A DNA stretch of 64,000 nucleotides from Chrysiogenes arsenatis DSM 11915. Its GTDB lineage: Bacteria > Chrysiogenota > Chrysiogenetes > Chrysiogenales > Chrysiogenaceae. Shown here piece by piece: positions 36,822 to 45,442 of this stretch. The position numbers and the translations under genes were made by a program. Numbering within the stretch: position 1 is the first letter of the stretch; each line of letters starts with the position of its first letter. Under the pieces are notes generated by a model, which saw nothing but the letters and a program-made list of their open reading frames with translations, ran no database searches and was not told where the DNA came from. The stretch spans positions 53,977-117,976 of the forward strand of contig NZ_AWNK01000011.1 of NCBI RefSeq assembly GCF_000469585.1. Direction: 5' to 3'.

Positions 36822-37598
36822 ATGAACGCGCTTCGATCTACCACTTCACTGTGTAGTGTTCTGCTTTTCCCTTTGGGCGTATTGGCTGCGGAAACGCCGA
36901 CGCCTCCGTTTTGGACGCTTGCCAGCGGTTCAGTGCTCACGTGCCTCCTCGCATTGGTTCTGGCAATACCCATCTCGCTTGCTATCGCGCTACTCCTGAG
37001 CGAACTCCTTCCGCCATCGCGTGTCCGAAGCGCCTTCATAGGCTTGCTGGGAGCACTGGCCTTTGTGCCAGGCATTGTGTATGGCATGGTGGTGGTATTT
37101 ATTTTTAAGCCCTTTACGCGCGAAACATCTGAAGTCGCTGCGCTCTTTTTACCGGAGCCGGTATCGCTTCTCGGCATCCTTTTTCAGGAAGGGTTGCCTG
37201 AACTTGATATTATTGTCGCCTCCCTTGTGCTCGCCGCGATGGTGATCCCCTACATGGCCACCACTATGCGGGAAGCATTTTTAAAAATTGATCCGCAAAT
37301 GCGCGAAGCGGCCTATGCATTAGGTGCGACTCGTACCGAAGTGGTGCGCGATGTGTTACTGCCGAGCGCCCAAACCGGCCTGATTGCAGGAATTGTATTA
37401 GCGATGGGGCGTGCACTGGCAGAGGTGATGGCGCTTTTTTTGCTGATGGGATACTTGCATGAAATACCAGTATCATTTTTTAACGCCTCTACAAGCAGTT
37501 CTGTGCTGTTTTTATTTGCGACGTTGCTATTGTTTGGCAGTGCGCTTTTGCTCTACCAAGTTCGCCGCATACTGGCGCGCGAAGGGATGTTGCCATGA
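36822..37598 (+). CDS. PstC-like permease of the second Pst-like module
   Basis: A 258-residue inner-membrane protein with an N-terminal hydrophobic segment and about five further helices. The EAA loop (MREAAYALGATRTEVVRDVLLP) and the following GRALAEVMA align best with E. coli PstC (GRALGETMA). The GET motif is changed to AEV, but the Arg and Glu remain. It has none of the periplasmic extension seen in the pstC and pstA products here. There is only one permease gene and no binding protein in this module, so it would act as a homodimer or with a subunit encoded elsewhere. It overlaps the next gene by ATGA. Confidence 0.82.
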   Translation: MNALRSTTSLCSVLLFPLGVLAAETPTPPFWTLASGSVLTCLLALVLAIPISLAIALLLSELLPPSRVRSAFIGLLGALAFVPGIVYGMVVVFIFKPFTRETSEVAALFLPEPVSLLGILFQEGLPELDIIVASLVLAAMVIPYMATTMREAFLKIDPQMREAAYALGATRTEVVRDVLLPSAQTGLIAGIVLAMGRALAEVMALFLLMGYLHEIPVSFFNASTSSSVLFLFATLLLFGSALLLYQVRRILAREGMLP

Positions 37599-38359
37599 GT
37601 GCGACAGCGCCTATTCTTTCTACCCACGAACTTTCGCTGCACTACGGCACCATGCAGGCGCTCAACCGCGTTTCACTGGATATTGTCCCGAAAGAGATTG
37701 CTGCCATTATTGGCCCTTCGGGGTGTGGCAAATCATCGCTGGTGCGTTGTTTCAATCGCATGCACGACCTCTATGCGAACGTCGCCTATCAGGGCGAAAT
37801 TCGCTATGACGGGAACAACGTCCTGGCACCAAGCACCGATTGCACGTGGCTCCGTCGTCGACTGGGGATGGTTTTCCCCAAGCCGGTGCTCTTTCCGAAA
37901 TCATTACGTGAAAACATGCGTCACGGGCTGAAAATGCGCGGCATCGCCCACCGTGCCGAACTCGACGACCGCATGGAGGCGGTGCTACGTCGCACGGGGT
38001 TATGGAATGAGTGCAAAGATCGCTTGGATCACAAACCCCACATGCTGAGCCTCGGGTTGCAGCAACGTTTGGTGATTGCGCGCGCCCTGAGTATGGAGCC
38101 AGAAATCCTGATTTTAGATGAACCGACCAGCGCGCTTGACCCCGTCGCTACCGGAAAAATCGAAGAGTTGTTGCTGGAACTCAAAGCATCGCTCACTATT
38201 ATTTTGGTCACCAATAATATCCAGCAAGCCGCACGGCTGTCAGATACCACGGCTTTTATGTATTTAGGCCGTTTAGTGGAATGTAACCGAACCGAAGTGA
38301 TGTTTACCATGCCCAAAGATACACTGACCGAAGCGTATATCACGGGGCGTTTTAGCTAA
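37595..38359 (+). CDS. Degenerate PstB paralogue
   Basis: A 254-residue ABC ATPase clearly of the PstB family, but with three altered catalytic motifs. The Q-loop glutamine is Pro95 (MVFPKP instead of VFQKP), the signature is LSLGLQQR (151-158) instead of LSGGQQQR, and the switch histidine is Asn207 (VTNNIQQA instead of VTHNMQQA). Walker A GPSGCGKS (40-47), Walker B with Glu176, and the D-loop SALD are intact, so it may bind ATP but hydrolyse it poorly. It is followed by phoU, phoB and phoR paralogues in one operon, suggesting a sensor rather than a pump. Confidence 0.9.
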   Translation: MSATAPILSTHELSLHYGTMQALNRVSLDIVPKEIAAIIGPSGCGKSSLVRCFNRMHDLYANVAYQGEIRYDGNNVLAPSTDCTWLRRRLGMVFPKPVLFPKSLRENMRHGLKMRGIAHRAELDDRMEAVLRRTGLWNECKDRLDHKPHMLSLGLQQRLVIARALSMEPEILILDEPTSALDPVATGKIEELLLELKASLTIILVTNNIQQAARLSDTTAFMYLGRLVECNRTEVMFTMPKDTLTEAYITGRFS

Positions 38360-38368
38360 AGGAGTTAC

Positions 38369-39055
38369 ATGAAATACCATCAACAGGAATACATCGAACT
38401 GCGTACTCTGATTGCCGAAATGTCACTCACGGTTACGGAAATGCTACGCGATTCGCTGGGAGCGCTCGTCAACCGCGATACCGCTTTGGCACTCCGCGTC
38501 ATTGAACGCGATGATGAAGTCGATCGGCTTGACAACGCTATCGATACCATCTGCGTCCGCACGATTGCGCTCTATCAGCCCAAGGCAACCGACTTGCGCT
38601 ACGTAATGACGGCGGCGCGCATTATTGTCGATCTGGAGCGAATTGGCGATCTCTGTGTCGATATTTGCAAGGAAATCACGAATCTGAACGAAATTCCGCA
38701 GATCAAACCGTATGTCGATATCCCCATCATGGTAGCGCACGCTTCCAAAATGATTCAGGACGCCGTCGACGCGTTCTTTACTCGCGATATCGCACAGGCC
38801 GAACGGGTGATTGAACTGGATGATTTTATCGATCAGTTGCACGCCCAAGTCTTGCGCGACTTATTGAATTATATTCTGGAAGATGTTGGCAATACGCGTG
38901 GGTCGATTTGGTTGATGTCAATCGTCCGCTCGCTGGAGCGGGTTGCCGATCATGCTACGAACATAGCCGAACAAGTCGTTTTTATGGTCACTGGCCGCAA
39001 CATACGTCATAAATCACTGCAGGAAGCGAAACATGAACCGAATTCTCCTCGTTGA
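38369..39055 (+). CDS. phoU: PhoU paralogue of the phoBR operon
   Basis: A 228-residue PhoU with two helical repeats and metal-site motifs ERDDEVDRLD and ELDDFIDQLH, plus SLERVADHATNIAEQ. A second PhoU, besides the pst-operon copy, lies directly before phoB and overlaps it by 23 bases. AAAGGAG precedes the ATG. It presumably connects the adjacent Pst-like proteins to PhoR, the usual job of PhoU, but which PhoU serves which transporter is not visible. Confidence 0.93.
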   Translation: MKYHQQEYIELRTLIAEMSLTVTEMLRDSLGALVNRDTALALRVIERDDEVDRLDNAIDTICVRTIALYQPKATDLRYVMTAARIIVDLERIGDLCVDICKEITNLNEIPQIKPYVDIPIMVAHASKMIQDAVDAFFTRDIAQAERVIELDDFIDQLHAQVLRDLLNYILEDVGNTRGSIWLMSIVRSLERVADHATNIAEQVVFMVTGRNIRHKSLQEAKHEPNSPR

Positions 39056-39707
39056 AGATCACCAGGAACTCCGTGAATTGATTGCGTACAACCTTGAAAA
39101 AGAGGGTGAGTACGAAATTTTGAACGCCGAAAATGCGAATGATGCATTGATTCTCCTGGAAGATGGCGATGTCGATTTGATCCTGCTGGATCTGATGCTG
39201 CCGGGGCTCGGTGGGCTCGAATTCCTGAAGATTGTCAAAGGCAATAGCCGTCACACGAATTTGCCCGTGGTGATTATTTCCGCCAAAAACAGCGAACAGG
39301 ACGTCGTTTCTGGCCTTAAATTAGGCGCCGATGACTACCTCACTAAACCATTCAGTATGAAAGTGCTCGTCGCAAAAGTTGAAACTATCCTACGCCGTAT
39401 GCAAACATCTGAAGGGAAACTCTTTAGCTATGGCGACCTTTCGATTGACCTTGAAATGCACAAAGTGATGGCCGCGGGGGAAGAAGTTACCCTGACCGTC
39501 AAAGAGTTTGAACTACTGCTCCTTTTTATCAAAAAACCGCGTAAAGTGTTTAATCGGAATCAATTGCTCAATTCCATCTGGGGATACGAGTCCGACAGTT
39601 ACACACGCACCGTCGATGCTCACATTTCCTCACTCCGCAAAAAACTCGGCGCGGCGGGGAAAATCATCCGTTCTGTCCCCAAAGTAGGCTACGGCCTCGA
39701 CGTATGA
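39033..39707 (+). CDS. phoB: Phosphate regulon response regulator PhoB
   Basis: A 224-residue OmpR-family regulator. The receiver domain (1-118) has acidic residues Glu8/Asp9, phosphoacceptor Asp53, Ser83 and Lys105 (TKPF). The winged-helix DNA-binding domain (about 125-224) ends with VDAHISSLRKKLG and VPKVGYGLDV. It is co-encoded with phoR (four-base overlap) and a PhoU paralogue. Expected to bind Pho boxes such as those at 36617-36656. Confidence 0.93.
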   Translation: MNRILLVEDHQELRELIAYNLEKEGEYEILNAENANDALILLEDGDVDLILLDLMLPGLGGLEFLKIVKGNSRHTNLPVVIISAKNSEQDVVSGLKLGADDYLTKPFSMKVLVAKVETILRRMQTSEGKLFSYGDLSIDLEMHKVMAAGEEVTLTVKEFELLLLFIKKPRKVFNRNQLLNSIWGYESDSYTRTVDAHISSLRKKLGAAGKIIRSVPKVGYGLDV

Positions 39708-41416
39708 AATCATTCGGGAAGGTTTTCCTTACCATCTATCTCCCCATTGCCTGTGTGATGCTGGTGGTGTTTTCTTTTTCCAGCACCCTACTACAAGACG
39801 CCGCACGCCAGGAACTGGTGCGCGAGATGCAAAATAAATGGAATATTCTGGCGACCATTGACCGCTTTCCGACCGAATTTAATGCGGAAATGCACCAACG
39901 CCATCAGCAGGTTACCCGCGATACTTCGCTACGGATCACCCTGATTGCTCCCGACGGTACCGTCATCAGCGAATCACATCACGACGCGAGCACCATCGCC
40001 ACCATCGACAATCATATCGCCCGCCCCGAGGTGATCGAAGCGATGGCGCGCAAAACTGGATACTCCCTGCGCCATAGCGACACGACTGGGATGGCTATGA
40101 TTTATTACGCCGCAAAGTTGCCGCAGAGTGAGATGATTCTGCGACTGGCCTATCCCAGTACCTATCTCGACCAACTGCGTGCCGAAGCGAACCGTCAGCA
40201 TATCGCTATTTTTATCCTCTGTTTTTTTGTCGTAGCGCTGATTGCCCTCTACCTCGCGCGAAAAATTACGCTGCCAATTCAGAAACTCGACTTTATTGCG
40301 GAAAATGTGGAAGCCGGCAATGTTGACATCGAATTTCCCCGTTTTCAGGATAAAACGATGACGAACGTGGTGGAACTTATCTACCGCATTTACCGTGCGA
40401 TGCAGCAACAAAAAGAGGCATTAGAGTCGGAACAGGCGAAACTCAACCATATTTTTGCCATTTTGGAAGAAGGGATAGTGCTGCTTGACGAGCGCAATAC
40501 CATCCTCCACGCCAACCAAAAAGCTGAAGACTACCTCGGCGTTTCCCTTCCGGCTGGTGCAAACATTTTGGGCGACGTCAATCATTTTAAAATCATTACG
40601 TTTTTCAAGCAAATTTTAGACAGTAATAGCAAAAAAGATTGGGAAAAATTCTTGTTCGAAGAACATATTTTTGAAGTGAGCTACCGCCGCCTGACGAAAG
40701 AGAAGTTGATTGTTTTTTTTGATGTTACCGAAGAAGCCCGTTACGAAGAATACAAAGCCGAGCTGGTCGGCAATATTTCGCACGAACTGCGTACGCCGCT
40801 CGCGATGATTATGGGCTACGCCGAAACCATTCTGAACGATCCCGATATGCCACCAGCAACGGCACGGCGCTTTCTAGAAATCGTTTTTAAAAGTTCGCGC
40901 CGTTTAAGCGATACCATTGACGATATTCTTAAACTGAGCAAGCTCGAATCCAAAGGCAATCAATTTGAAATTACTGCGCCAACAATGATGAGCGAGTTGC
41001 GCGATGAGCTGCAAGAGCGTTTTGGGCGGCTCGACAATGGCCGTTCACTCTGCTTCAACATCGCGCTCGAATCGGCACGGGTTCAGTACGACCACCTCCT
41101 CAGTATTCTGTCCAATCTCATTGATAATGCCTTAAAATATTCACGCGGCACTCACATTCACATTGCCCTTTTTCGGCGCGACGGGCAGGTGTGGCTTGAG
41201 GTTGAAGACGAAGGGCCAGTGATCCCACGCGAAGAACGGGAACGGATTTTCGAGCGCTTTTACACGGTCTCAAAGTCTCGCAATCAGTCAATTAGCGGGA
41301 CAGGCATCGGCCTGTCCATCGTCAAGCACATCGTTCAACTCTATCGTGGTTCCGCTATCGTGGTCGAAGGGAGCCGCAACGGTAACCTTTTCCGCATCCG
41401 ACTGAGGGAGAAATAA
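39704..41416 (+). CDS. phoR: Phosphate regulon sensor kinase PhoR
   Basis: A 570-residue membrane kinase. Helix 1 (about 7-28), a periplasmic region of about 135 residues, and helix 2 (about 167-186) are followed by HAMP, a PAS-like domain (AILEEGIVLLDERN) and HisKA with His360 in SHELRTPL. The HATPase domain has an N-box NLIDNALKYS. Its G1 box reads DEGPVI (502-507) where DxGxGI is usual, a Gly-to-Val change at 506. The FERFYT and GTGIGLSI motifs are normal. The sizeable periplasmic part differs from E. coli PhoR, which has almost none, so it might sense a ligand itself. Confidence 0.92.
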   Translation: MKSFGKVFLTIYLPIACVMLVVFSFSSTLLQDAARQELVREMQNKWNILATIDRFPTEFNAEMHQRHQQVTRDTSLRITLIAPDGTVISESHHDASTIATIDNHIARPEVIEAMARKTGYSLRHSDTTGMAMIYYAAKLPQSEMILRLAYPSTYLDQLRAEANRQHIAIFILCFFVVALIALYLARKITLPIQKLDFIAENVEAGNVDIEFPRFQDKTMTNVVELIYRIYRAMQQQKEALESEQAKLNHIFAILEEGIVLLDERNTILHANQKAEDYLGVSLPAGANILGDVNHFKIITFFKQILDSNSKKDWEKFLFEEHIFEVSYRRLTKEKLIVFFDVTEEARYEEYKAELVGNISHELRTPLAMIMGYAETILNDPDMPPATARRFLEIVFKSSRRLSDTIDDILKLSKLESKGNQFEITAPTMMSELRDELQERFGRLDNGRSLCFNIALESARVQYDHLLSILSNLIDNALKYSRGTHIHIALFRRDGQVWLEVEDEGPVIPREERERIFERFYTVSKSRNQSISGTGIGLSIVKHIVQLYRGSAIVVEGSRNGNLFRIRLREK

Positions 41417-41418
41417 GC

Positions 41419-43317
41419 ATGTTCACACTCGACTCATCTACACTGAACCAAGCAACCATTTTTACGATAGACGACGAACCGGGCAGAGCGATTCTGGAGG
41501 ATCTTATGCTGAGTCAAAAATGGCAACGCGCTATCGAGTGTACGGACTACGCTTTTCAGCCAATCGTTAATACCCTTACCGGAAGTACTTTTGCGTTGGA
41601 AGCACTTATTCGGGGTGTCAATAAAGCGGGATTTCACTCAATAGACCATTTTTTCACTTCCGCATATCAAGAAGGGGTGCTTTTTTCGGTTGATATTGCC
41701 TTGCGCCGTAAAGCAATCCTGAAATTTCTACACATCCCGTTCCACCAAAAACTCCGCCTGTTCTACAATTACGATCACCGCGTGGTTGAAATGCCCAACT
41801 ACCAATCAGGGATTTTTGAACAACTGTTAGAAGAACTCGGCGTGGCCACTTCCGTCATTTGTTTAGAATTAACCGAAAAACATCACTACAACTACAGTCA
41901 CACCTCGTCATTTCGCGCTGTTTTAGAATTGGTCAAGCAACGCGGATTTACTATTGCCATTGACGATTTTGGCGTTGGTCACGCTTCGTTTGAACTCCTC
42001 TATCATTCCGATCCTGACATTATCAAAATCGACCGCTTCCTGATTAGCTCCATCCAAAGCGATATTAAAAAGAAATCCTACTGCTCGCATATCGTCAGCC
42101 TTGCACACTTGCAAGGCGTCACCGTGGTTGCTGAAGGGATTGAAACGGAAGATGAATATTCGGTGTGCCGCGAAATCGGTTGCGACCTTATCCAAGGGTA
42201 TTTAGTGGCATATCCCACCGAAATAGTCAGTGAATTGGCCGTAAAATACGATAAAATTCGCGAATTTCATGAAAATCAGCGGCGAAATATTTCCAACGAT
42301 AAAGCACTGCTACTGCGCGAAATGGTTCATATTGAGCCATTGGAAGAACATACCCCCATGGAAGATCTGTTTACCCGAATGCGCCTAAACGAAGAATTCA
42401 ACTACCTCCCCGTGATTGACAAACTGGGCAAACCACTGGGGATAATTCGTGAAAAAACCCTTAAAAAGTACATCTACTCGCCCTACGGCAAAGAATTGCT
42501 GTGTAATCGCTGGTTTACCCATTCATTGCGTAAATATATCGACGACTCGCCTGTGGCCGATATCCATATGCCACTCGAAAAAATCCTCTCCATTTTTGCG
42601 CAAAATGCCGAAGCCGAAGGGGTACAACTTACCGAAAATCAACGCTATATTGGTTTTTTAACCGCAAAATCTCTGTTAAATACATTAAACGAGAAGAATT
42701 TGGCATTTGCGCGCGACGTGAATCCGCTCAGTAAACTTCCGGGAAATATTTTAATTAACGACCATATCGTCGCCTGCCTCAGCGACACGAACCACGACCA
42801 TTACCTCATTTATTTCGATTTTGATAATTTTAAGCCATTTAACGACCGTTTCGGCTTTCGTCAGGGGGATCGGGCCATTCTTCTGTTTACCGATATCCTT
42901 AAAAAATCGTTTACCGGCCACTCGGCGTTTGTAGGCCACATAGGCGGCGATGATTTTTTTGTGGCACTGACACTGCTACCAGAAAGGAAGAATAGTGCCG
43001 AAAACATCCGGGATCAGGTCGCCAAAGTTCTCTTGAAGTTTACCGATGCTATCGCCCCTTTTTACACCGAAGAAGAGATCCGCCAAGGGTGCTACCATTC
43101 ACGCGATCGTAGTGGGCAGGAGTGCAGCTTTACCCTCCTGCGGGTGAGTGCCGCTATTATGCTTGCGGAGCAAAACCAAATGAATATAACGCTGGATAAT
43201 ATTTCATCAATTCTAGCGGACACCAAGAAGAAGGCGAAAAAATCCCCTGAGGGGATCGCATTTTTTGCACAGGAAATTGGTTGTTACGTGTTGGAGTCAT
43301 CGGATTCGACAGCATAA
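41419..43317 (+). CDS. EAL-CBS-GGDEF cyclic-di-GMP protein
   Basis: A 632-residue soluble protein. The EAL domain (about 35-275) has EALIR at 61-65, LELTE, IDDFGVGHAS and VVAEGIETE, so phosphodiesterase residues are largely kept. A CBS-type region (about 295-425) and a C-terminal GGDEF domain (about 445-620) follow. The signature there is GGDDF (509-513) instead of GGDEF, so cyclase activity is uncertain. The EAL-CBS-GGDEF order is a known architecture. The ATG lies two bases after the phoR stop, so it is probably expressed with the Pho regulators. No membrane segment is seen. Confidence 0.9.
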   Translation: MFTLDSSTLNQATIFTIDDEPGRAILEDLMLSQKWQRAIECTDYAFQPIVNTLTGSTFALEALIRGVNKAGFHSIDHFFTSAYQEGVLFSVDIALRRKAILKFLHIPFHQKLRLFYNYDHRVVEMPNYQSGIFEQLLEELGVATSVICLELTEKHHYNYSHTSSFRAVLELVKQRGFTIAIDDFGVGHASFELLYHSDPDIIKIDRFLISSIQSDIKKKSYCSHIVSLAHLQGVTVVAEGIETEDEYSVCREIGCDLIQGYLVAYPTEIVSELAVKYDKIREFHENQRRNISNDKALLLREMVHIEPLEEHTPMEDLFTRMRLNEEFNYLPVIDKLGKPLGIIREKTLKKYIYSPYGKELLCNRWFTHSLRKYIDDSPVADIHMPLEKILSIFAQNAEAEGVQLTENQRYIGFLTAKSLLNTLNEKNLAFARDVNPLSKLPGNILINDHIVACLSDTNHDHYLIYFDFDNFKPFNDRFGFRQGDRAILLFTDILKKSFTGHSAFVGHIGGDDFFVALTLLPERKNSAENIRDQVAKVLLKFTDAIAPFYTEEEIRQGCYHSRDRSGQECSFTLLRVSAAIMLAEQNQMNITLDNISSILADTKKKAKKSPEGIAFFAQEIGCYVLESSDSTA

Positions 43318-43322
43318 CAAAA

Positions 43323-43346
43323 GGGGCAGACATACCGATCTGCCCC
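43323..43346 (-). terminator. Terminator-like palindrome after rubrerythrin, copy 2 of the GGGGCAGA element
   Basis: Arms GGGGCAGA (43323-43330) and TCTGCCCC (43339-43346) with an eight-base loop; on the minus strand TTTT follows. It sits between convergent genes and can end the rubrerythrin transcript. Stem and loop closely match the palindrome at 29006-29028. Confidence 0.65.
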
Positions 43347-43368
43347 ACTAGACAAGAAAAAGAAATAT

Positions 43369-43962
43369 CTACCAATTATAGGCTTTGATTTCAAAATGCG
43401 CTTGCGGGTGTAAACACGCTGGACAAACATCTGGAGCTTTGAACCCGTCAGCTACATATCCGCAATTACGGCATTTCCAGTGTTGCACTGCGTCTCTTTC
43501 AAAGACTTGCGATTTCAAAATATTATCGGCAAATTTTAAATATCGTGCTTCGTGTTCTTTTTCAACTTTTGCGATGTTGGTAAATATAGTGGCGATAGCA
43601 ACAAATCCTTCTTCACGCGCAATAGCAGCAAAGTTAGGGTATAATACTGTGTACTCTTCGTTTTCGCCTGCTGCTGCCTCCTGCAGGTTAAAAAGGGTGT
43701 TTTTTAATGCCACTGGATACTCAGCATTTACTGTGAGCATCGCTGGTTGTTCAAGGATATTATCTAAAATAGCATCGTAAAAACGTTTTGCATGTGCACG
43801 CTCATTATCAGCCGTCTCAAGGAAAATTTCTTCAATCTGATTATACCCTTCTTTACGCGCTTTCGATGCGTAATACGTGTAACGCATCCGTGCCTGTGAT
43901 TCCCCCGCAAAAGCTTTCATAAGGTTGTCAAGTGTACGACTCTGTTCCAGTGTCTTTGCCAT
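43369..43962 (-). CDS. Rubrerythrin
   Basis: A 197-residue non-haem iron protein that reduces hydrogen peroxide in anaerobes. The N-terminal ferritin-like domain carries di-iron ligands in AFAGESQARMRY, ETADNERAHAKRF and EKEHEARY. The C-terminal rubredoxin domain binds one iron through CRNC and CPAC. GGAGGTGA precedes the ATG. It stands alone, convergent with the EAL-CBS-GGDEF gene, and supports an oxygen-sensitive lifestyle. The rubredoxin or NADH partner is not in the window. Confidence 0.96.
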   Translation of the reverse strand: MAKTLEQSRTLDNLMKAFAGESQARMRYTYYASKARKEGYNQIEEIFLETADNERAHAKRFYDAILDNILEQPAMLTVNAEYPVALKNTLFNLQEAAAGENEEYTVLYPNFAAIAREEGFVAIATIFTNIAKVEKEHEARYLKFADNILKSQVFERDAVQHWKCRNCGYVADGFKAPDVCPACLHPQAHFEIKAYNW

Positions 43963-44308
43963 AACTCACCTCCGATACATCTTGTTAAATAATTACCCTA
44001 ACACCTACCATATTTTCCTTTACAATCTCAACGAAAACCTTGTAAACAACTGCGTGTAGAAAAAGAGTGGAATATTTTGTTGAAAAGCTTGTGAATAACT
44101 CTTGATTTTGTGGAAAACTTTACGCCTGTGGGTTTTGTGGAAAAAAGAACACTCCTGTCAACACGCTAATAAATTAAGTATCTGGTTATAAAGACAGGAG
44201 AAATACTATTTATAAACATTTCCACACCACCTACTCTTACTACTACTGTTTTAATGAATAACTTAATATATAGTAAAGAACGTTTATAACTCACGGGAGA
44301 ATCAAATA
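43963..44308. other. AT-rich gap with DnaA-box-like sites, candidate replication origin
   Basis: This 346-base gap precedes dnaN. On the plus strand TGTGAATAA (44090-44098) is an exact reverse-complement match to the DnaA box TTATNCACA. TGTGGAAAA occurs twice (44109-44117 and 44136-44144), one mismatch from TGTGGATAA. AT-rich stretches follow at 44165-44220 and 44250-44290. dnaN and recF next door are common origin neighbours, but dnaA is absent here, so this may be an origin, one part of a split origin, or only the dnaN control region. A possible -10 TATAGT lies at 44269-44274. Confidence 0.4.
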
Positions 44309-45433
44309 ATGCGCTTTGAAATAGAAAAAAAAGATCTCGAAAAAGGTTTATTTAAGGCTTCGGGTATTTGTAGTTCAAAAAACATCACCAACAATATTTT
44401 AACCAATGTCCACTTAGTGGCCACTGATGGGAAATTACAGATTCATAGTACTGATCGCAATATCAGTCTTACCAGCACTATTTCAGCCAATATTCTTGAA
44501 AACGGCTCTATTTTAACGAACGGAAAAAAATTTTACGAAGCGATTAAAGAACTCCCGAATAACATTGTGATTGTTGAGTCCACTGACAATGTGCTTCAAG
44601 TTATTTGTCGTAAAAGTAATTTCAAACTCCTTACCTCTCATGCATCGCTTTTTCCAGAGAGCGACATCACACAAGATACAGAATCATCTACATTTAAAGT
44701 ACCAGCCAAAATACTTTCCGACTTAATTACCAAGACAGTTTTTTGTTCTTGCGAAGGGCAAAGCCGCTATGGTGTAAGTGGTGTGTTGCTAAAAACCCAG
44801 AATAATACGCTAACAACGGTTGCCACTGACGGTCATCGTCTCGCTGTATACGCTGTTCCTACAACAGAGCATCAGGAACAAGAAGTTATTATTCCAAGAA
44901 ATTGTATTCCCGAAATCATCAAAGTTATCAGTGATACAGAAGAGGATATCGAGATTATTATTGAACAAAATTCAATGATACTGAAAACGAATAATGACAT
45001 CCTCAAAACAACGATTCTCAAAAAGAAATTCCCGTTGTACGAGAAAGTCATCCCCACAGAGTGCCCGATTGAAATAGTTCTCGATAACAAAGCGTTTAAG
45101 GATGCTATTAAACGCCTTGCAATTTTTTCAAATAATGACGCTTCACGAACAATAAAATTTACCGCGACCGATAGTTCTATTATTACAACTATCCAATCTC
45201 CCGAGTTCGGAAACGCAAAAGAAACTATCGATATCGAATCAAATTCGAGCGAAAGTCAATTAGAGGTAGGATTTAATTTACGTTACTTGACTGATATTAT
45301 TCACCATATTGAATTTGAAAAAGTAAAAATTCGCTTTAATGAAGGGTGTAGTGTCAGTATGTTTTTACCGGAAACGACTGAAAGCAATACGAAACCATTT
45401 CCCTACTATATTTTAATGCCAAACCGACTGTAA
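44309..45433 (+). CDS. dnaN: DNA polymerase III sliding clamp
   Basis: A 374-residue beta clamp of three similar domains. Recognisable segments are FKLLTSHASLFPES, ATDGHRLAVY, and the C-terminus YYILMPNRL (usually MPMRL). It is divergent for the family but full length. The gene is clearly more AT-rich than the rest of the window and favours AAA, ATT and GAA codons. GGGAGA lies upstream of the ATG. recF follows after nine bases, the classic dnaN-recF pairing, though dnaA does not precede it. Confidence 0.95.
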   Translation: MRFEIEKKDLEKGLFKASGICSSKNITNNILTNVHLVATDGKLQIHSTDRNISLTSTISANILENGSILTNGKKFYEAIKELPNNIVIVESTDNVLQVICRKSNFKLLTSHASLFPESDITQDTESSTFKVPAKILSDLITKTVFCSCEGQSRYGVSGVLLKTQNNTLTTVATDGHRLAVYAVPTTEHQEQEVIIPRNCIPEIIKVISDTEEDIEIIIEQNSMILKTNNDILKTTILKKKFPLYEKVIPTECPIEIVLDNKAFKDAIKRLAIFSNNDASRTIKFTATDSSIITTIQSPEFGNAKETIDIESNSSESQLEVGFNLRYLTDIIHHIEFEKVKIRFNEGCSVSMFLPETTESNTKPFPYYILMPNRL

Positions 45434-45442
45434 TCGCTGACG

